From positions 15,380-52,459 of the forward strand of contig JAHEKM010000004.1 of the NCBI GenBank assembly GCA_024638325.1: a stretch of 37,080 nt of DNA, written 5' to 3'. The notes under the pieces were generated by a model. The model saw nothing but the letters and a program-made list of their open reading frames with translations, was not told the origin of the DNA and did no database searches. Within the stretch, counting starts at the first letter, position 1. Each line of letters starts with the position of its first letter. A program made the position numbers and the translations under genes. Of this stretch, positions 16,293 through 24,909 are shown one piece after another. Source of the DNA: Gemmatimonadota bacterium. GTDB taxonomy: Bacteria > Gemmatimonadota > Gemmatimonadetes > Longimicrobiales > Gaopeijiaceae.

Positions 16293-17885
16293 CTACCTCT
16301 CCCCCGAGTACGCCTCGACGAACCACTGCCTGAACTCGTCCATGCGGCGCGCCGACGGAGGCCCGCCGGGGAGGGCCCCGTGCTGGAAGCCCCATGCGAG
16401 GAACGGAGCGACGAGCGCGGAGTCGCGAGCGACGACGTGCACAGGCACGTCTGCGCCTTCGGCTCCAGTGACCCAGGGCGCGGCCTGGTGGTCCCCCGAC
16501 ACGATCAAGAGCGTGCCATCGTCCAGGTAACGCTCGGCGAACTCGACCATCGCCTCGAGGGAGTAGGCTGTGGAGCGCGCATAGCCGTCCCGCAGCACGT
16601 CGACGTCCCACCACATCTCCTCCGGTGGATAGCCGTCCTGCCGGTATGGCTCGAACACCGATCCATCCCCGAGTCCATCCCACTCGATGAGAGGAAGCAC
16701 CAGCGTCCACGGCGCGTGGCTGCTCACCATCCCGGCCTCGACGAAGCGTGGCCCCCCACCGTCGGCCAGCAGGTCACCGATGAACGACCAGGTGAACTGG
16801 TCCGGAACGGTCACCCAGTAGAACGGTGGTCCCCGGTAAGGAATGGTCCGACTGGTATGGACCTCGTCGAACCCTATACGGTCGGCCTCCGGCCACGCGG
16901 TCGTGATCGCGGGCATCACGGTGGCCGTTCGGTACCCCGCGCGGCCGAAGTCGTCGAGCAGGTTCTCGCGGTCGCTCGCCAATACGATCTCGTACCGGAG
17001 CTGGTTTTCGAGCCAGAGGCCGTTCAGCATGGTTCCGTGCGCGTACCACGACTGCCCTCCGAGCGTGGGCGAGGTGAGGCGGCCGCTCACCACCCGCAAC
17101 CCGGCAGCCTCGAGTCGCGCCACGCCGGCCTCCAGGCGCGGACCTACGACGGCCTCGAGCTCGGGGTCGTCCAGGGCGGCCATCCCGTACGACTCCAGGT
17201 AGGCGAGCACCACGTGAGTTCCATCGAGACGGGCGAGCGGCTGCCCGATATCGATCCGTCCGTCGGGCCACTCCGCGAGGTCGGCCCCAAAGGCGATGCG
17301 CTCGGCCCTGGTCTCTCGCAGGTACTGGCTTTGGTCGGCTACCAGGGTCGCCGAGGGTGTGGCGACCCTGAGGGCAACCGGCTCTGCGGCGAGCCCCAAG
17401 ACAGTCAGCACCAGCGTGGACACCACTAGCCCAAGGGCCGCGCGCCCCAGGGGGTCACTGGGCGACGGGGGCTTGGCGCGCGGCCCTAGCGCCCACGCGA
17501 TCGCGAAGCTCATGCCGGCGCCGAGCCCCGTGAGCAGGACGAAGGCGGCCGCAGCGCGCAGGGTTCCCATGTTGCCGACCGCGAGGCGGCGCACCGCGTC
17601 CAACAGATAGAGGTCGAGGGACAGGTCGAGAGGCCGGCCCAAGCTCACCCGGAAGACCAGATCGCCGAACCAGACCATGGCCGTCAGCAGCACTCCGGCC
17701 GCGATTATCCAAGCCATGGCACGACTCCATGGGCGTCTGGGTAGGAAGATCATCCCACCCGCGATCAGGCCCGCCTCCACGGAAATCCACGGGGGCGTCG
17801 GCGTGCCCGTCAGGGCGGCAGAAAGCCAAGTCGGCCCTAGGAGGACGGCATTGACAAGCACCCAAGCGCACACGAGCCTGGTCAT
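16293..17885 (-). CDS. Membrane sulfatase-fold protein, LTA-synthase/phosphoglycerol-transferase-like
   Basis: 530 residues. Five hydrophobic helices in the first 175 residues are followed by an extracytoplasmic alkaline-phosphatase-superfamily domain. VVLAYLESYGM matches the LES metal-binding segment of LtaS/MdoB proteins, a Ser/Thr nucleophile probably lies in SPTLGGQSWYAHGTML, and VSGDHQ carries the C-terminal Asp-His metal ligands. The architecture is that of lipoteichoic acid synthase and MdoB, which move phosphoglycerol or phosphoethanolamine from phospholipids to glycans. It is divergent from the GTP cyclohydrolase II gene with 143 nt between, so it borders the biosynthetic cluster and might modify its product; that link is inference. 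Confidence 0.83.
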   Translation of the reverse strand: MTRLVCAWVLVNAVLLGPTWLSAALTGTPTPPWISVEAGLIAGGMIFLPRRPWSRAMAWIIAAGVLLTAMVWFGDLVFRVSLGRPLDLSLDLYLLDAVRRLAVGNMGTLRAAAAFVLLTGLGAGMSFAIAWALGPRAKPPSPSDPLGRAALGLVVSTLVLTVLGLAAEPVALRVATPSATLVADQSQYLRETRAERIAFGADLAEWPDGRIDIGQPLARLDGTHVVLAYLESYGMAALDDPELEAVVGPRLEAGVARLEAAGLRVVSGRLTSPTLGGQSWYAHGTMLNGLWLENQLRYEIVLASDRENLLDDFGRAGYRTATVMPAITTAWPEADRIGFDEVHTSRTIPYRGPPFYWVTVPDQFTWSFIGDLLADGGGPRFVEAGMVSSHAPWTLVLPLIEWDGLGDGSVFEPYRQDGYPPEEMWWDVDVLRDGYARSTAYSLEAMVEFAERYLDDGTLLIVSGDHQAAPWVTGAEGADVPVHVVARDSALVAPFLAWGFQHGALPGGPPSARRMDEFRQWFVEAYSGER

Positions 17886-18012
17886 TTCGTGACTACCTCA
17901 TCGGCGGGGGTCCGACGGCCCGGGGGTCCTCCAGTCCCTGAACCGGCCTGGGACGATCCGCCGAGCGGCCATCCGACATCACACTCGCTCTCGGGGCTGC
18001 GGTGGTCCCAAG

Positions 18013-18018
18013 GATACT
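18013..18018 (+). promoter_or_regulatory. Candidate -10 element for the cluster's forward arm
   Basis: GATACT lies 10 nt before the ATG at 18029 in the 143-nt gap separating the forward arm from the divergent sulfatase-like gene. No good -35 hexamer is visible at the right spacing. If real, transcription would start almost at the ATG, and there is no Shine-Dalgarno sequence before it. No FMN-riboswitch-like sequence was recognised in the gap. Confidence 0.3.
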
Positions 18019-18028
18019 ACCTGCCTCA

Positions 18029-19153
18029 ATGACGCACAAAACGGAACGAGGGATCTTCGAGCTTCGCCAAGGACGCTCGCTCTGCGTCACGGACGACGCC
18101 CGTGACGTGTGCGCGCTCGTGGCGGCGGTCGAGGGCATGAGTCCGCGTCAGCTGGACGAGCTCCGCTCCTTGGGGGCCCCGCTCCGCCTCGTGCTCACCC
18201 TGCACCGCGGGCGGGCTCTCGGAATCGGGGAGCGCTCAGGCACCTCCGACCTCAGCATACCCGTCGGTTCGGCCGAGACCCCAGCCTCGCTTCTCGCGCT
18301 CGCCACGGACCGCACGCCCGCGGCCGCAAAGGGCCGGGGCACGGATCAGCGGCCGGCGACGCGGGCCGAGTCCGCCGGGCTGGCGCTCGTTCGGCTCGGT
18401 CACCTGCTTCCGTCCCTGGTGTCCGTCGAGGTCGCGGTTGACGATCCCTTGGTGGCTGCATGGCTCGCCGAGGGTGCGATCCTGGACGTGGGCGCCGACG
18501 AGGTAGAGCAGGCCTTGTCGGAGGGTGGCATCGAGATCACGGAGGTGGCCGAGGCACCGGTCCCGCTCGCCGTCACCGATCACGCTCGTTTCGTCTTCTT
18601 CCGTGAGGGAGGGGGCCTGCAAGAGCACGTCGCCGTGCTGATCGGTGAGCGGGACAGCTGGCCCGATCCCGTTCCCGTCCGGCTGCACTCGGCCTGCCTG
18701 ACCGGGGATCTCTTCGAGAGCAGGCGCTGCGACTGCGGTGAGCAGCTCCGCGGCAGCCTCGAGCACTTCAAGAACCAGGGGGGCGGCGTTCTGGTCTACC
18801 TCGCCCAGGAGGGGCGAGGCATCGGTCTCGGCAACAAGATCCGCGCGTACTCGCTGCAGGAGACCGGCCTCGACACGGTCGACGCGGACGGTGTGCTCGG
18901 CTTCGGTGCGGACGAGCGCCAGTACGACGCCGCGGTCGCCATCCTACGCAGGCTCGGAATCGACCGGGTGGAGCTCCTCACAAACAACCCGGCCAAGGTC
19001 GGTGCGGTAGAGGGGGCCGGGATCGAGGTCGTCGAGCGCACGCCCATCTACGGCGGACTCAATCGCCACAATCTCCGCTACGTGAAGGCCAAGGTGGATC
19101 GGTCCGGCCACTGGCTCATGGACATGATCTCGCAGCCCGTTTCGGCGGATTGA
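18029..19153 (+). CDS. ribA: GTP cyclohydrolase II with decayed RibB-like N-terminal domain
   Basis: 374 residues from the ATG at 18029 (a GTG at 18002 is also in frame). The C-terminal half (about 190-370) is a complete GTP cyclohydrolase II: zinc ligands Cys223, Cys234 and Cys236 in SACLTGDLFESRRCDCGEQ, the nucleotide-binding QEGRGIGL, KIRAYSLQ with Tyr274, GFGADERQY and LLTNNPAKV. The N-terminal part (about 5-165) aligns by eye to 3,4-dihydroxybutanone-phosphate synthase (RibB), but the acidic DDEDRENEGD stretch has become TDDARDVCALVAA and the HTEA segment has become RAESAGLALVRLGHL. The RibB activity is therefore presumably lost. Tyr274 corresponds to E. coli Tyr105, so the normal product with formate loss is expected. 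It heads the forward arm of the cluster. Confidence 0.88.
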   Translation: MTHKTERGIFELRQGRSLCVTDDARDVCALVAAVEGMSPRQLDELRSLGAPLRLVLTLHRGRALGIGERSGTSDLSIPVGSAETPASLLALATDRTPAAAKGRGTDQRPATRAESAGLALVRLGHLLPSLVSVEVAVDDPLVAAWLAEGAILDVGADEVEQALSEGGIEITEVAEAPVPLAVTDHARFVFFREGGGLQEHVAVLIGERDSWPDPVPVRLHSACLTGDLFESRRCDCGEQLRGSLEHFKNQGGGVLVYLAQEGRGIGLGNKIRAYSLQETGLDTVDADGVLGFGADERQYDAAVAILRRLGIDRVELLTNNPAKVGAVEGAGIEVVERTPIYGGLNRHNLRYVKAKVDRSGHWLMDMISQPVSAD

Positions 19154-19169
19154 GCCCAGGGGAAGTCGG

Positions 19170-21971
19170 GTGGACGCGCAGGCCGACCCGATGGCGGCAG
19201 CGGGCGGCGGAATCCGGATCGACGGGAAATTCCTGGAGGTCGACGGCCGCCGTTTCCTGATCAAGGGCGTCGCCTACGGCACGTTCGCGCCCGACGCGGA
19301 CGGGGCGCAGTTCCCCACGGCGGACCGCATCGACCAGGACTTCGAGGCGATGGCCGCGGCCGGCATCAACGCGGTGCGGACGTACACAGCGCCCACCCCG
19401 ACTGTGATGGACGCCGCCGACCGACACGGTCTCTTCGTCATGGCGGGGCTGGCCTGGCCACAGCACGTGCCCTTCCTCGACGACCGCAAGCTGGCCAGGC
19501 AGATCCGCCGCGAAGCCGTCGACGCGGTTCGGCGACTCAGCGGTCATCCGTCGGCGCTCTTGTTCGCGGTCGGGAACGAGATCCCGCCGGGCGTCGTGCG
19601 CTGGCACGGACCCCGGCGCATCGAGCGCTTCCTCGGTGAGCTGTACGACGATGTGAAGTCGGCGGCGCCGCAGAGCCTCCTCACGTACGTGAACTTTCCG
19701 CCGACCGAGCACTTGGAGCTCGACGCGTTCGACGTCGCTTCCTTCAACGTCTATCTGCATCGCGAGCCCGACCTGCGAGCGTACCTGGCTCGCCTGCAGC
19801 ACATCGCGGGGAATCGGCCGCTGCTCCTGGCCGAGGCCGGTGGGGACAGCATCCGGGAGGGGCACGAGGGACAGGCCGACATCACGGCCGCACACCTGCG
19901 CGCGGCCTTCGCCGAGGGCGCCTGCGGGGCCGTGGCGTACTCCTGGACCGACGAATGGTGGCGGGGAGGAACGACAGTCGACGACTGGGCCTTCGGGCTC
20001 GTCGACGAAAGGCGGCAGCCCAAGCCGGCGCTCGCCGCGGTCCGCGAGGTGTTCGCTGAAGCTCCTTTCTCGTCCGCCCGACGGTCGAGCTGGCCCAAGG
20101 TGTCCGTCGTCGTGTGCGCATACAACGCGGAAGCCACGATCGACGACTGCCTGACCTCGCTCGCGCGGCTCCGCTACCCCGACTACGAGGTCATCGTCGT
20201 CGACGACGGCTCGACTGACGGCACGGGCGACCGAGCCCGGAGGCATTCGGGCGCGCGGGTCATCGGTGTGCCGAACGGTGGCCTGAGCGCCGCGCGCAAC
20301 GTCGGCCTCGCGGCGGCCACTGGCGAGATCGTCGCGTACACGGACGCCGACGTCCGAGTCGATATCGACTGGCTCGACTACCTCGTGCAGCCGTTGTTGA
20401 CGTCGGACGTGGTCGGCGTCGGCGGTCCGAACGTCGTTCCACCCGACGATCCGTGGGTCGCGCAGTGCGTTGCGCGTTCACCGGGCGGGCCGATGCATGT
20501 AATGCTCGACGACCGCATCGCGGAGCACGTGCCGGGCTGCAACATGGCGTTCTGGCGTGAGTCGCTGCTGAGCGTCGACGGCTTCAATCCGGTCTACGTC
20601 CGCGCCGGGGACGATGTCGACATCTGCTGGCGGCTTCAGGAGCGGAAGCATCACATCGGCTTCTCTCCGTCGGCCCTGGTGTGGCACCACCATCGGACCA
20701 GCGTGCGGGCGTACTGGCGCCAGCAGGTCGGTTACGGTGAGGCTGAAGCGCGGCTGGACGCGCACCACCCGGAGAAGTTCCTGGGCGGCCACATGGTATG
20801 GAGAGGGCGCATCTACAGCCCGCTTCCGTTCCTCAAGGCGGGGGCCGAGCGTCGCGTGAACACCGGCGTCTGGGGCACCGCCGCATTCCCTTCGGTCTAC
20901 GGGAGCCAGGGACACGGGTGGCGGTACTTGCCGCACACCCCCCTGTGGATTGCGTTGTCCTTGACGCTCTTCCTCATCGGCATCTTCGGACCGTTTGCCG
21001 GCATGGACGCCGCCTGGCTCCCGCTGATCGTCGGGGCTGTCGGCTGCGCGGCGACGCTCGGGCACTGTGCGTGGTGCGCGTGGCGGTCGGATATCGAGGG
21101 GCTCACGAGCTTCGGTCGTCGCCCGAGATGGCGGAGCCGGCTCCGCTCCCGGGCATTGATCGCCTGGTTGCACTTGCTCCAGCCCCTCGCCCGGTTCCGC
21201 GGCAGGCTGCAGGGGCTGTCGACACCGCAAACGGTCGAGCCGCAACACATGACGCGACACCCGTGGAAGGCTCCCTTGCCGACCCTGCGTGACGCGCTCG
21301 GGGCCGTACGCCTCGCGACGCGAGCGGGTCGGGAGCGCGCGTTCTGGGCCGAGTCGTGGGTGTCGCCGACGAGACTCCTCACCGAACTGGTTGGAGTGCT
21401 GCGAGCTGCCAGGCCGCCCCACATCGTCCACGTGGACGAGGGGTGGCACTCCGATCGGGACGTCAGTCTGGCCATCGGTCGCTGGGGTTGGCTCCACGTG
21501 CAGACGGTCTTGGAGGAGCACGAGCACGGAGCGTGTCTCTTCCGTACGCGTACCCGCTTGAGGCCGAGCTTCATGGGGACGCTGCGGGGCGCCACGCTCG
21601 CCGTGGTGGTGGCCATCGGCACCAGCGCGTCGATGTTCCGCTACGACACCACGCTCACACTGCTGGTGGCGGCTGTCGGCGTGGCGGGTATCGCGGCCTG
21701 GACGACCTGGCAAGCGATCCGCGGCGTGGTCGTGGTCGACGGGGCCGTCGACCATGTCACGCGTGTGGGAGGGCTCACCGAGATCGGGGCTCGGAGCGCG
21801 GGGGCAGGAGGCGGGCGCGGGCGCCGCGGCCGTGAGCCGGACATCTCGAACGAGGCCGACCCGACGCCATCCGACTCGGACGCGTCCATGCCCGAGTCGC
21901 TGCCCGTGGCACCCCGGTGGCAGCCCGAGCACCCGGCCGCGCGAGTCCAACGGGAGGGGGCCCCCAAGTGA
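19170..21971 (+). CDS. Fusion of glycosidase-like TIM barrel, GT2 glycosyltransferase and C-terminal membrane region
   Basis: 933 residues from a GTG at 19170 preceded by GGGGAAG. Residues about 15-295 resemble a glycoside hydrolase family 2-type TIM barrel (FLIKGVAYGTF, AVGNEIPP with Glu137, LLLAEAGGDS with Glu222, AYSWTDEWWRGG); both catalytic-type glutamates are kept. Residues about 308-570 are a GT2 transferase: VSVVVCAYNAEATIDDCL, VVDDGSTDGT, DxD at Asp392-Asp394 and DVDICWRLQ. Two helices follow GT2 (about 588-630), and another pair lies near 810-850. The C-terminus is Arg/Gly-rich and low complexity. It probably transfers a sugar at the membrane; the barrel may trim or bind glycan. The stop overlaps the ABC transporter start (GTGA). 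Confidence 0.85.
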   Translation: MDAQADPMAAAGGGIRIDGKFLEVDGRRFLIKGVAYGTFAPDADGAQFPTADRIDQDFEAMAAAGINAVRTYTAPTPTVMDAADRHGLFVMAGLAWPQHVPFLDDRKLARQIRREAVDAVRRLSGHPSALLFAVGNEIPPGVVRWHGPRRIERFLGELYDDVKSAAPQSLLTYVNFPPTEHLELDAFDVASFNVYLHREPDLRAYLARLQHIAGNRPLLLAEAGGDSIREGHEGQADITAAHLRAAFAEGACGAVAYSWTDEWWRGGTTVDDWAFGLVDERRQPKPALAAVREVFAEAPFSSARRSSWPKVSVVVCAYNAEATIDDCLTSLARLRYPDYEVIVVDDGSTDGTGDRARRHSGARVIGVPNGGLSAARNVGLAAATGEIVAYTDADVRVDIDWLDYLVQPLLTSDVVGVGGPNVVPPDDPWVAQCVARSPGGPMHVMLDDRIAEHVPGCNMAFWRESLLSVDGFNPVYVRAGDDVDICWRLQERKHHIGFSPSALVWHHHRTSVRAYWRQQVGYGEAEARLDAHHPEKFLGGHMVWRGRIYSPLPFLKAGAERRVNTGVWGTAAFPSVYGSQGHGWRYLPHTPLWIALSLTLFLIGIFGPFAGMDAAWLPLIVGAVGCAATLGHCAWCAWRSDIEGLTSFGRRPRWRSRLRSRALIAWLHLLQPLARFRGRLQGLSTPQTVEPQHMTRHPWKAPLPTLRDALGAVRLATRAGRERAFWAESWVSPTRLLTELVGVLRAARPPHIVHVDEGWHSDRDVSLAIGRWGWLHVQTVLEEHEHGACLFRTRTRLRPSFMGTLRGATLAVVVAIGTSASMFRYDTTLTLLVAAVGVAGIAAWTTWQAIRGVVVVDGAVDHVTRVGGLTEIGARSAGAGGGRGRRGREPDISNEADPTPSDSDASMPESLPVAPRWQPEHPAARVQREGAPK

Positions 21972-23791
21972 GCGTCGCGCGCTGGACTCTCGGCTTCCTG
22001 CGTCCCTATCGGCGCCAGGCCGCCGCGATCGTGGGCCTTTCGCTCCTCGAGGTCGGACTCCTGGCGCTCTCGCCGTGGCCGCTCCAGGTCATCGTCGACT
22101 ACGTGCTGGGTGGCCAGCCTCTCCCTGATGTGCTCGCGCGGATCACCCCCGCGGCAGTGGCGGGCAGCGCGACCGCGCTGCTGATCGTGGTCGCCGCCGC
22201 GGGGCTGCTCATCCAGATCGGCAACGAAGTCGTCCGGATGGTGCACACGCAAATGCAGGTGGTGGTGGCCCAGGACGTCGTCTATACGCTGCGGTCTCGC
22301 ATTCTGGCTCACCTCCAAGCGCTTCCGCTGCGGCACCACCTCGCTACGCCCACCGCGGATTCCGTCTACCGCCTCGATGCCGACGCGCACTGCGTGGACG
22401 ACCTCATCTTGGGAGGTGTCTTCCCCCTGGGCGTAGCCGGCCTCAAGCTCATCGTGATGTTCTCGGTCCTGGTGTACGTGGACGCGACGCTCGCGCTCCT
22501 GTCGCTGGGGGTCGCTCCCTTCTTGTTCGTCTGCCTGCGCTACTACTCGCGGCGGATGGTCGACCGGGCGGAGCGGGTGAAGGGGCTCGAGTCGCGTGTG
22601 ATCGAACGGGCATTCGAGACACTCTCGCTCGTGGCCGCCGTGAAGAGCTTCGCACGCGAAGGGTACGAGCTGGCTCGGTTCCAGAGAGCCGGTGACGAGA
22701 GCGTGCGTGCCCGGCTCGGCCTCACTTGGCAGGAGTCGCTCTTTTCGGTCACGGTGACGGGCATCACGCTGGTCGGCACCGGGGCCGTCCTCGTGGTGGG
22801 AGGCCTTCACGTTCTGGCTGGGACGCTCTCGCTCGGGACGCTGCTGGTGGTCATTGCCTATCTGGCCGCCGTCTACGATCCGCTGTCCGCCATCGCGCAC
22901 TCGACGGGCTCTCTGCAGCAGGCCGTCGCCAGCGCCCGGCGGGTCCGCAGCATCTTCGAGCTGACGCCCGAAGGTCTCGACGAGCCGGATGCGCTCGACG
23001 CCTCGGGCATCACCGGGCACGTCCACTTCGAGGACGTGAGCTTCGCCTACGACGGACAGAGCGAAGTCCTGCACGCGATCGACTTCGAGATCCGTCCGGG
23101 CGAGCTCGTGGCGCTGGTCGGCCCGACCGGGGCGGGCAAGACGACCTTGGCGAGCCTCGTCCCGCGGTTCTTCGAGCCGGTGTCGGGCCGGGTACTCATC
23201 GACGGCGTCGACGTGTCTCGGTACTCACTGAGGTCTCTCCGGGAGCGAGTCGCTCTGGTGCCACAGTTCCCGGTTCTCTTCACGGGCACGGTCGCCGACA
23301 ACATCCGCTATGGACGGCTCGAGGCGGCGGACGCCGACGTGGAGGCCGCGGCCCGGGCCGCCCAGGCGCACGACTTCATCGCGCGTCTGCCCAAGGGGTA
23401 TGACACGCCCATCGGGGAGGCGGGCGCCACGCTCTCGGGCGGTGAGCGCCAACGCATCGGCATCGCGCGGGCGCTCCTCAAACGGGCGCCGGTCATCATC
23501 CTGGACGAGCCCACGTCGGCCGTCGACGCGATCTCCGAGGGAGCCATCTTCGACGCGCTTCGGCGCCTCCGGCCGGACCACTCCATGCTCGTCATCGCGC
23601 ACCGACTCTCGACCGTGCGCGACGCTACCCGGATCCTCGTGCTCGACGGCGGCCGCCTCGTGGCGCAGGGCCCGCACGACGAGCTGATCGACTCGTGCGA
23701 CCTCTACCGTCGCATGTGTCAGCGCCTTTCCCTCGCTCCCTCAGGATCCGACGAGGGGGTGCCGGGAACGGCGGTGCGGGCCGTCTCGTGA
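21968..23791 (+). CDS. ABC exporter, fused membrane and ATPase domains (MsbA-like)
   Basis: 607 residues from a GTG at 21968 that overlaps the preceding stop. A six-helix exporter membrane domain (about 1-310) precedes a nucleotide-binding domain (about 340-590). The latter has Walker A GPTGAGKTT, Q-loop LVPQFPVLFTGTVADNI, signature LSGGERQRIGIARALL, Walker B VIILDEPTSAVD and switch His in IAHRLS. This is the half-transporter layout of lipid, glycolipid and peptide exporters and works as a dimer. Its place between glycosyltransferase genes suggests that it flips or exports the cluster's glycosylated product or a lipid-linked intermediate. The last codons overlap the next gene (GTGA). Confidence 0.92.
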   Translation: MSVARWTLGFLRPYRRQAAAIVGLSLLEVGLLALSPWPLQVIVDYVLGGQPLPDVLARITPAAVAGSATALLIVVAAAGLLIQIGNEVVRMVHTQMQVVVAQDVVYTLRSRILAHLQALPLRHHLATPTADSVYRLDADAHCVDDLILGGVFPLGVAGLKLIVMFSVLVYVDATLALLSLGVAPFLFVCLRYYSRRMVDRAERVKGLESRVIERAFETLSLVAAVKSFAREGYELARFQRAGDESVRARLGLTWQESLFSVTVTGITLVGTGAVLVVGGLHVLAGTLSLGTLLVVIAYLAAVYDPLSAIAHSTGSLQQAVASARRVRSIFELTPEGLDEPDALDASGITGHVHFEDVSFAYDGQSEVLHAIDFEIRPGELVALVGPTGAGKTTLASLVPRFFEPVSGRVLIDGVDVSRYSLRSLRERVALVPQFPVLFTGTVADNIRYGRLEAADADVEAAARAAQAHDFIARLPKGYDTPIGEAGATLSGGERQRIGIARALLKRAPVIILDEPTSAVDAISEGAIFDALRRLRPDHSMLVIAHRLSTVRDATRILVLDGGRLVAQGPHDELIDSCDLYRRMCQRLSLAPSGSDEGVPGTAVRAVS

Positions 23792-24909
23792 AGATCGTGC
23801 TCGCGGGCATCGTCGCCCGCTATCCGTTCGGCGGTGTCACCTGGTGCTCGCTCATGTACCTCCTCGGGCTCCGGGCGCTGGGGCACGAGGTGCTCTACAT
23901 CGAGGACACGGGCGAGTGCGTGTACGATCCGGAGCGGGACGAGATCTCGACCGACCCCTCGTACGGCACGCGCTACATCCACGACGCGCTGGAGCCGTTC
24001 GGGCTCGGCGATCGCTGGAGCTTCGTCAACTACGATGGGACGTACCACGGGCTCTCGCGCGAGGCCGTGCGGGCGTTCTGCTCGGACGCGGACCTCTTCG
24101 TGAACCTGTCGGGAGGGTCCTGGTTCTGGCGCGACGAGTATGCCGCGATTCCTCGTCGCGTCTTCGTCGACTCCGACCCCGTGTTCACGCAGCTCGCCAT
24201 CGCGAAGGGTGAGCCCTGGTACGTTGATTTCTTCCGTGGTTTCGACAGGCTCTTCACCTTCGGTGCCAACATCGGCACCCAGGCCAGCGACGTGCCCACG
24301 GGGGAGTTCGAGTGGCGCCACACGTGGCAGCCGGTGGTCACCGAGCTCTGGCGTCCGACGGAGGGTCCCACGCGGGACCGCTTCACGACCGTCATGACGT
24401 GGAAGACCGAGAGCTTTGCGGACGTCGACGGCAACAAGGACAGGGAGTTCCTCGGCTTCCTCGACCTACCGGCCCAGACGCACGCCCGCTTCGAGCTGGC
24501 GGTGAACGGACCCATGGAGCTGCTCGCCGAGCATGGGTGGGCGCCCATCGAGGCGATGGGCGTGTCGCGCTCGCTCTGGGAGTACCGGGACTTCATCCAA
24601 AGCTCCAAGGCCGAATTCGGGATCGCAAAGCACGCGTACGTGTCGCGGCGTTCCGGTTGGTTCAGTGACCGCACCGAGTGTTACCTGGCTGCGGGGAGGC
24701 CCGCGTTGGTGCAGGACACCGGCTGGACGGATCACCTCCCAGCGGGGATGGGCCTGGTCGCGTTCTCGACCGTGGAGGAGGCGCTGGAAGGCCTGCGGCG
24801 CATCGAGTGCGACTATCAAGCGCACGCCGAGGCCGCAGCGCGTATTGCCAGCGACCACTTCGACGCGACGCGCGTCCTGCCTCGCTTCCTCGAGGAGGCG
24901 TTGTCGTGA
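23788..24909 (+). CDS. GT-B type glycosyltransferase (CgeB-like)
   Basis: 373 residues from a GTG at 23788 inside a GTGA overlap; the frame extends back to 23695 but that part shadows the ABC gene. The N-terminus KIVLAGIVARYPFGGVTWCSLMYLLGLRALGHEVLYIED is a Rossmann strand-helix typical of GT-B enzymes. The C-terminal half contains AKHAYVSRRSGWFSDRTECYLAAGRPALVQDTGW, a donor-binding pattern seen in CgeB-like and related group-1 transferases, including an acidic residue before the YLAAGRP turn. Donor and acceptor are unknown. It sits in the chain of 4-nt overlaps and should be made together with the exporter and the GT4-deacetylase fusion. Confidence 0.8.
   Translation: MKIVLAGIVARYPFGGVTWCSLMYLLGLRALGHEVLYIEDTGECVYDPERDEISTDPSYGTRYIHDALEPFGLGDRWSFVNYDGTYHGLSREAVRAFCSDADLFVNLSGGSWFWRDEYAAIPRRVFVDSDPVFTQLAIAKGEPWYVDFFRGFDRLFTFGANIGTQASDVPTGEFEWRHTWQPVVTELWRPTEGPTRDRFTTVMTWKTESFADVDGNKDREFLGFLDLPAQTHARFELAVNGPMELLAEHGWAPIEAMGVSRSLWEYRDFIQSSKAEFGIAKHAYVSRRSGWFSDRTECYLAAGRPALVQDTGWTDHLPAGMGLVAFSTVEEALEGLRRIECDYQAHAEAAARIASDHFDATRVLPRFLEEALS

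Noticed and set aside
14747-16333. Long plus-strand open frame (about 528 codons) across the M20 peptidase gene
   Set aside because: It is the antisense shadow of a gene with clear M20 motifs, has no recognisable domain and shows the Arg/Val/Gly-rich composition of GC-rich shadow frames.
17886-18028. FMN riboswitch upstream of the RibA-like gene
   Set aside because: The gap is 143 nt and no conserved RFN-element segments were recognised.
20478-23074. Two long minus-strand open frames (about 490 and 477 codons) opposite the GT2 fusion and ABC exporter
   Set aside because: Both lie antisense to genes with complete catalytic motifs and read as Arg/His/Pro-rich sequence without domains.
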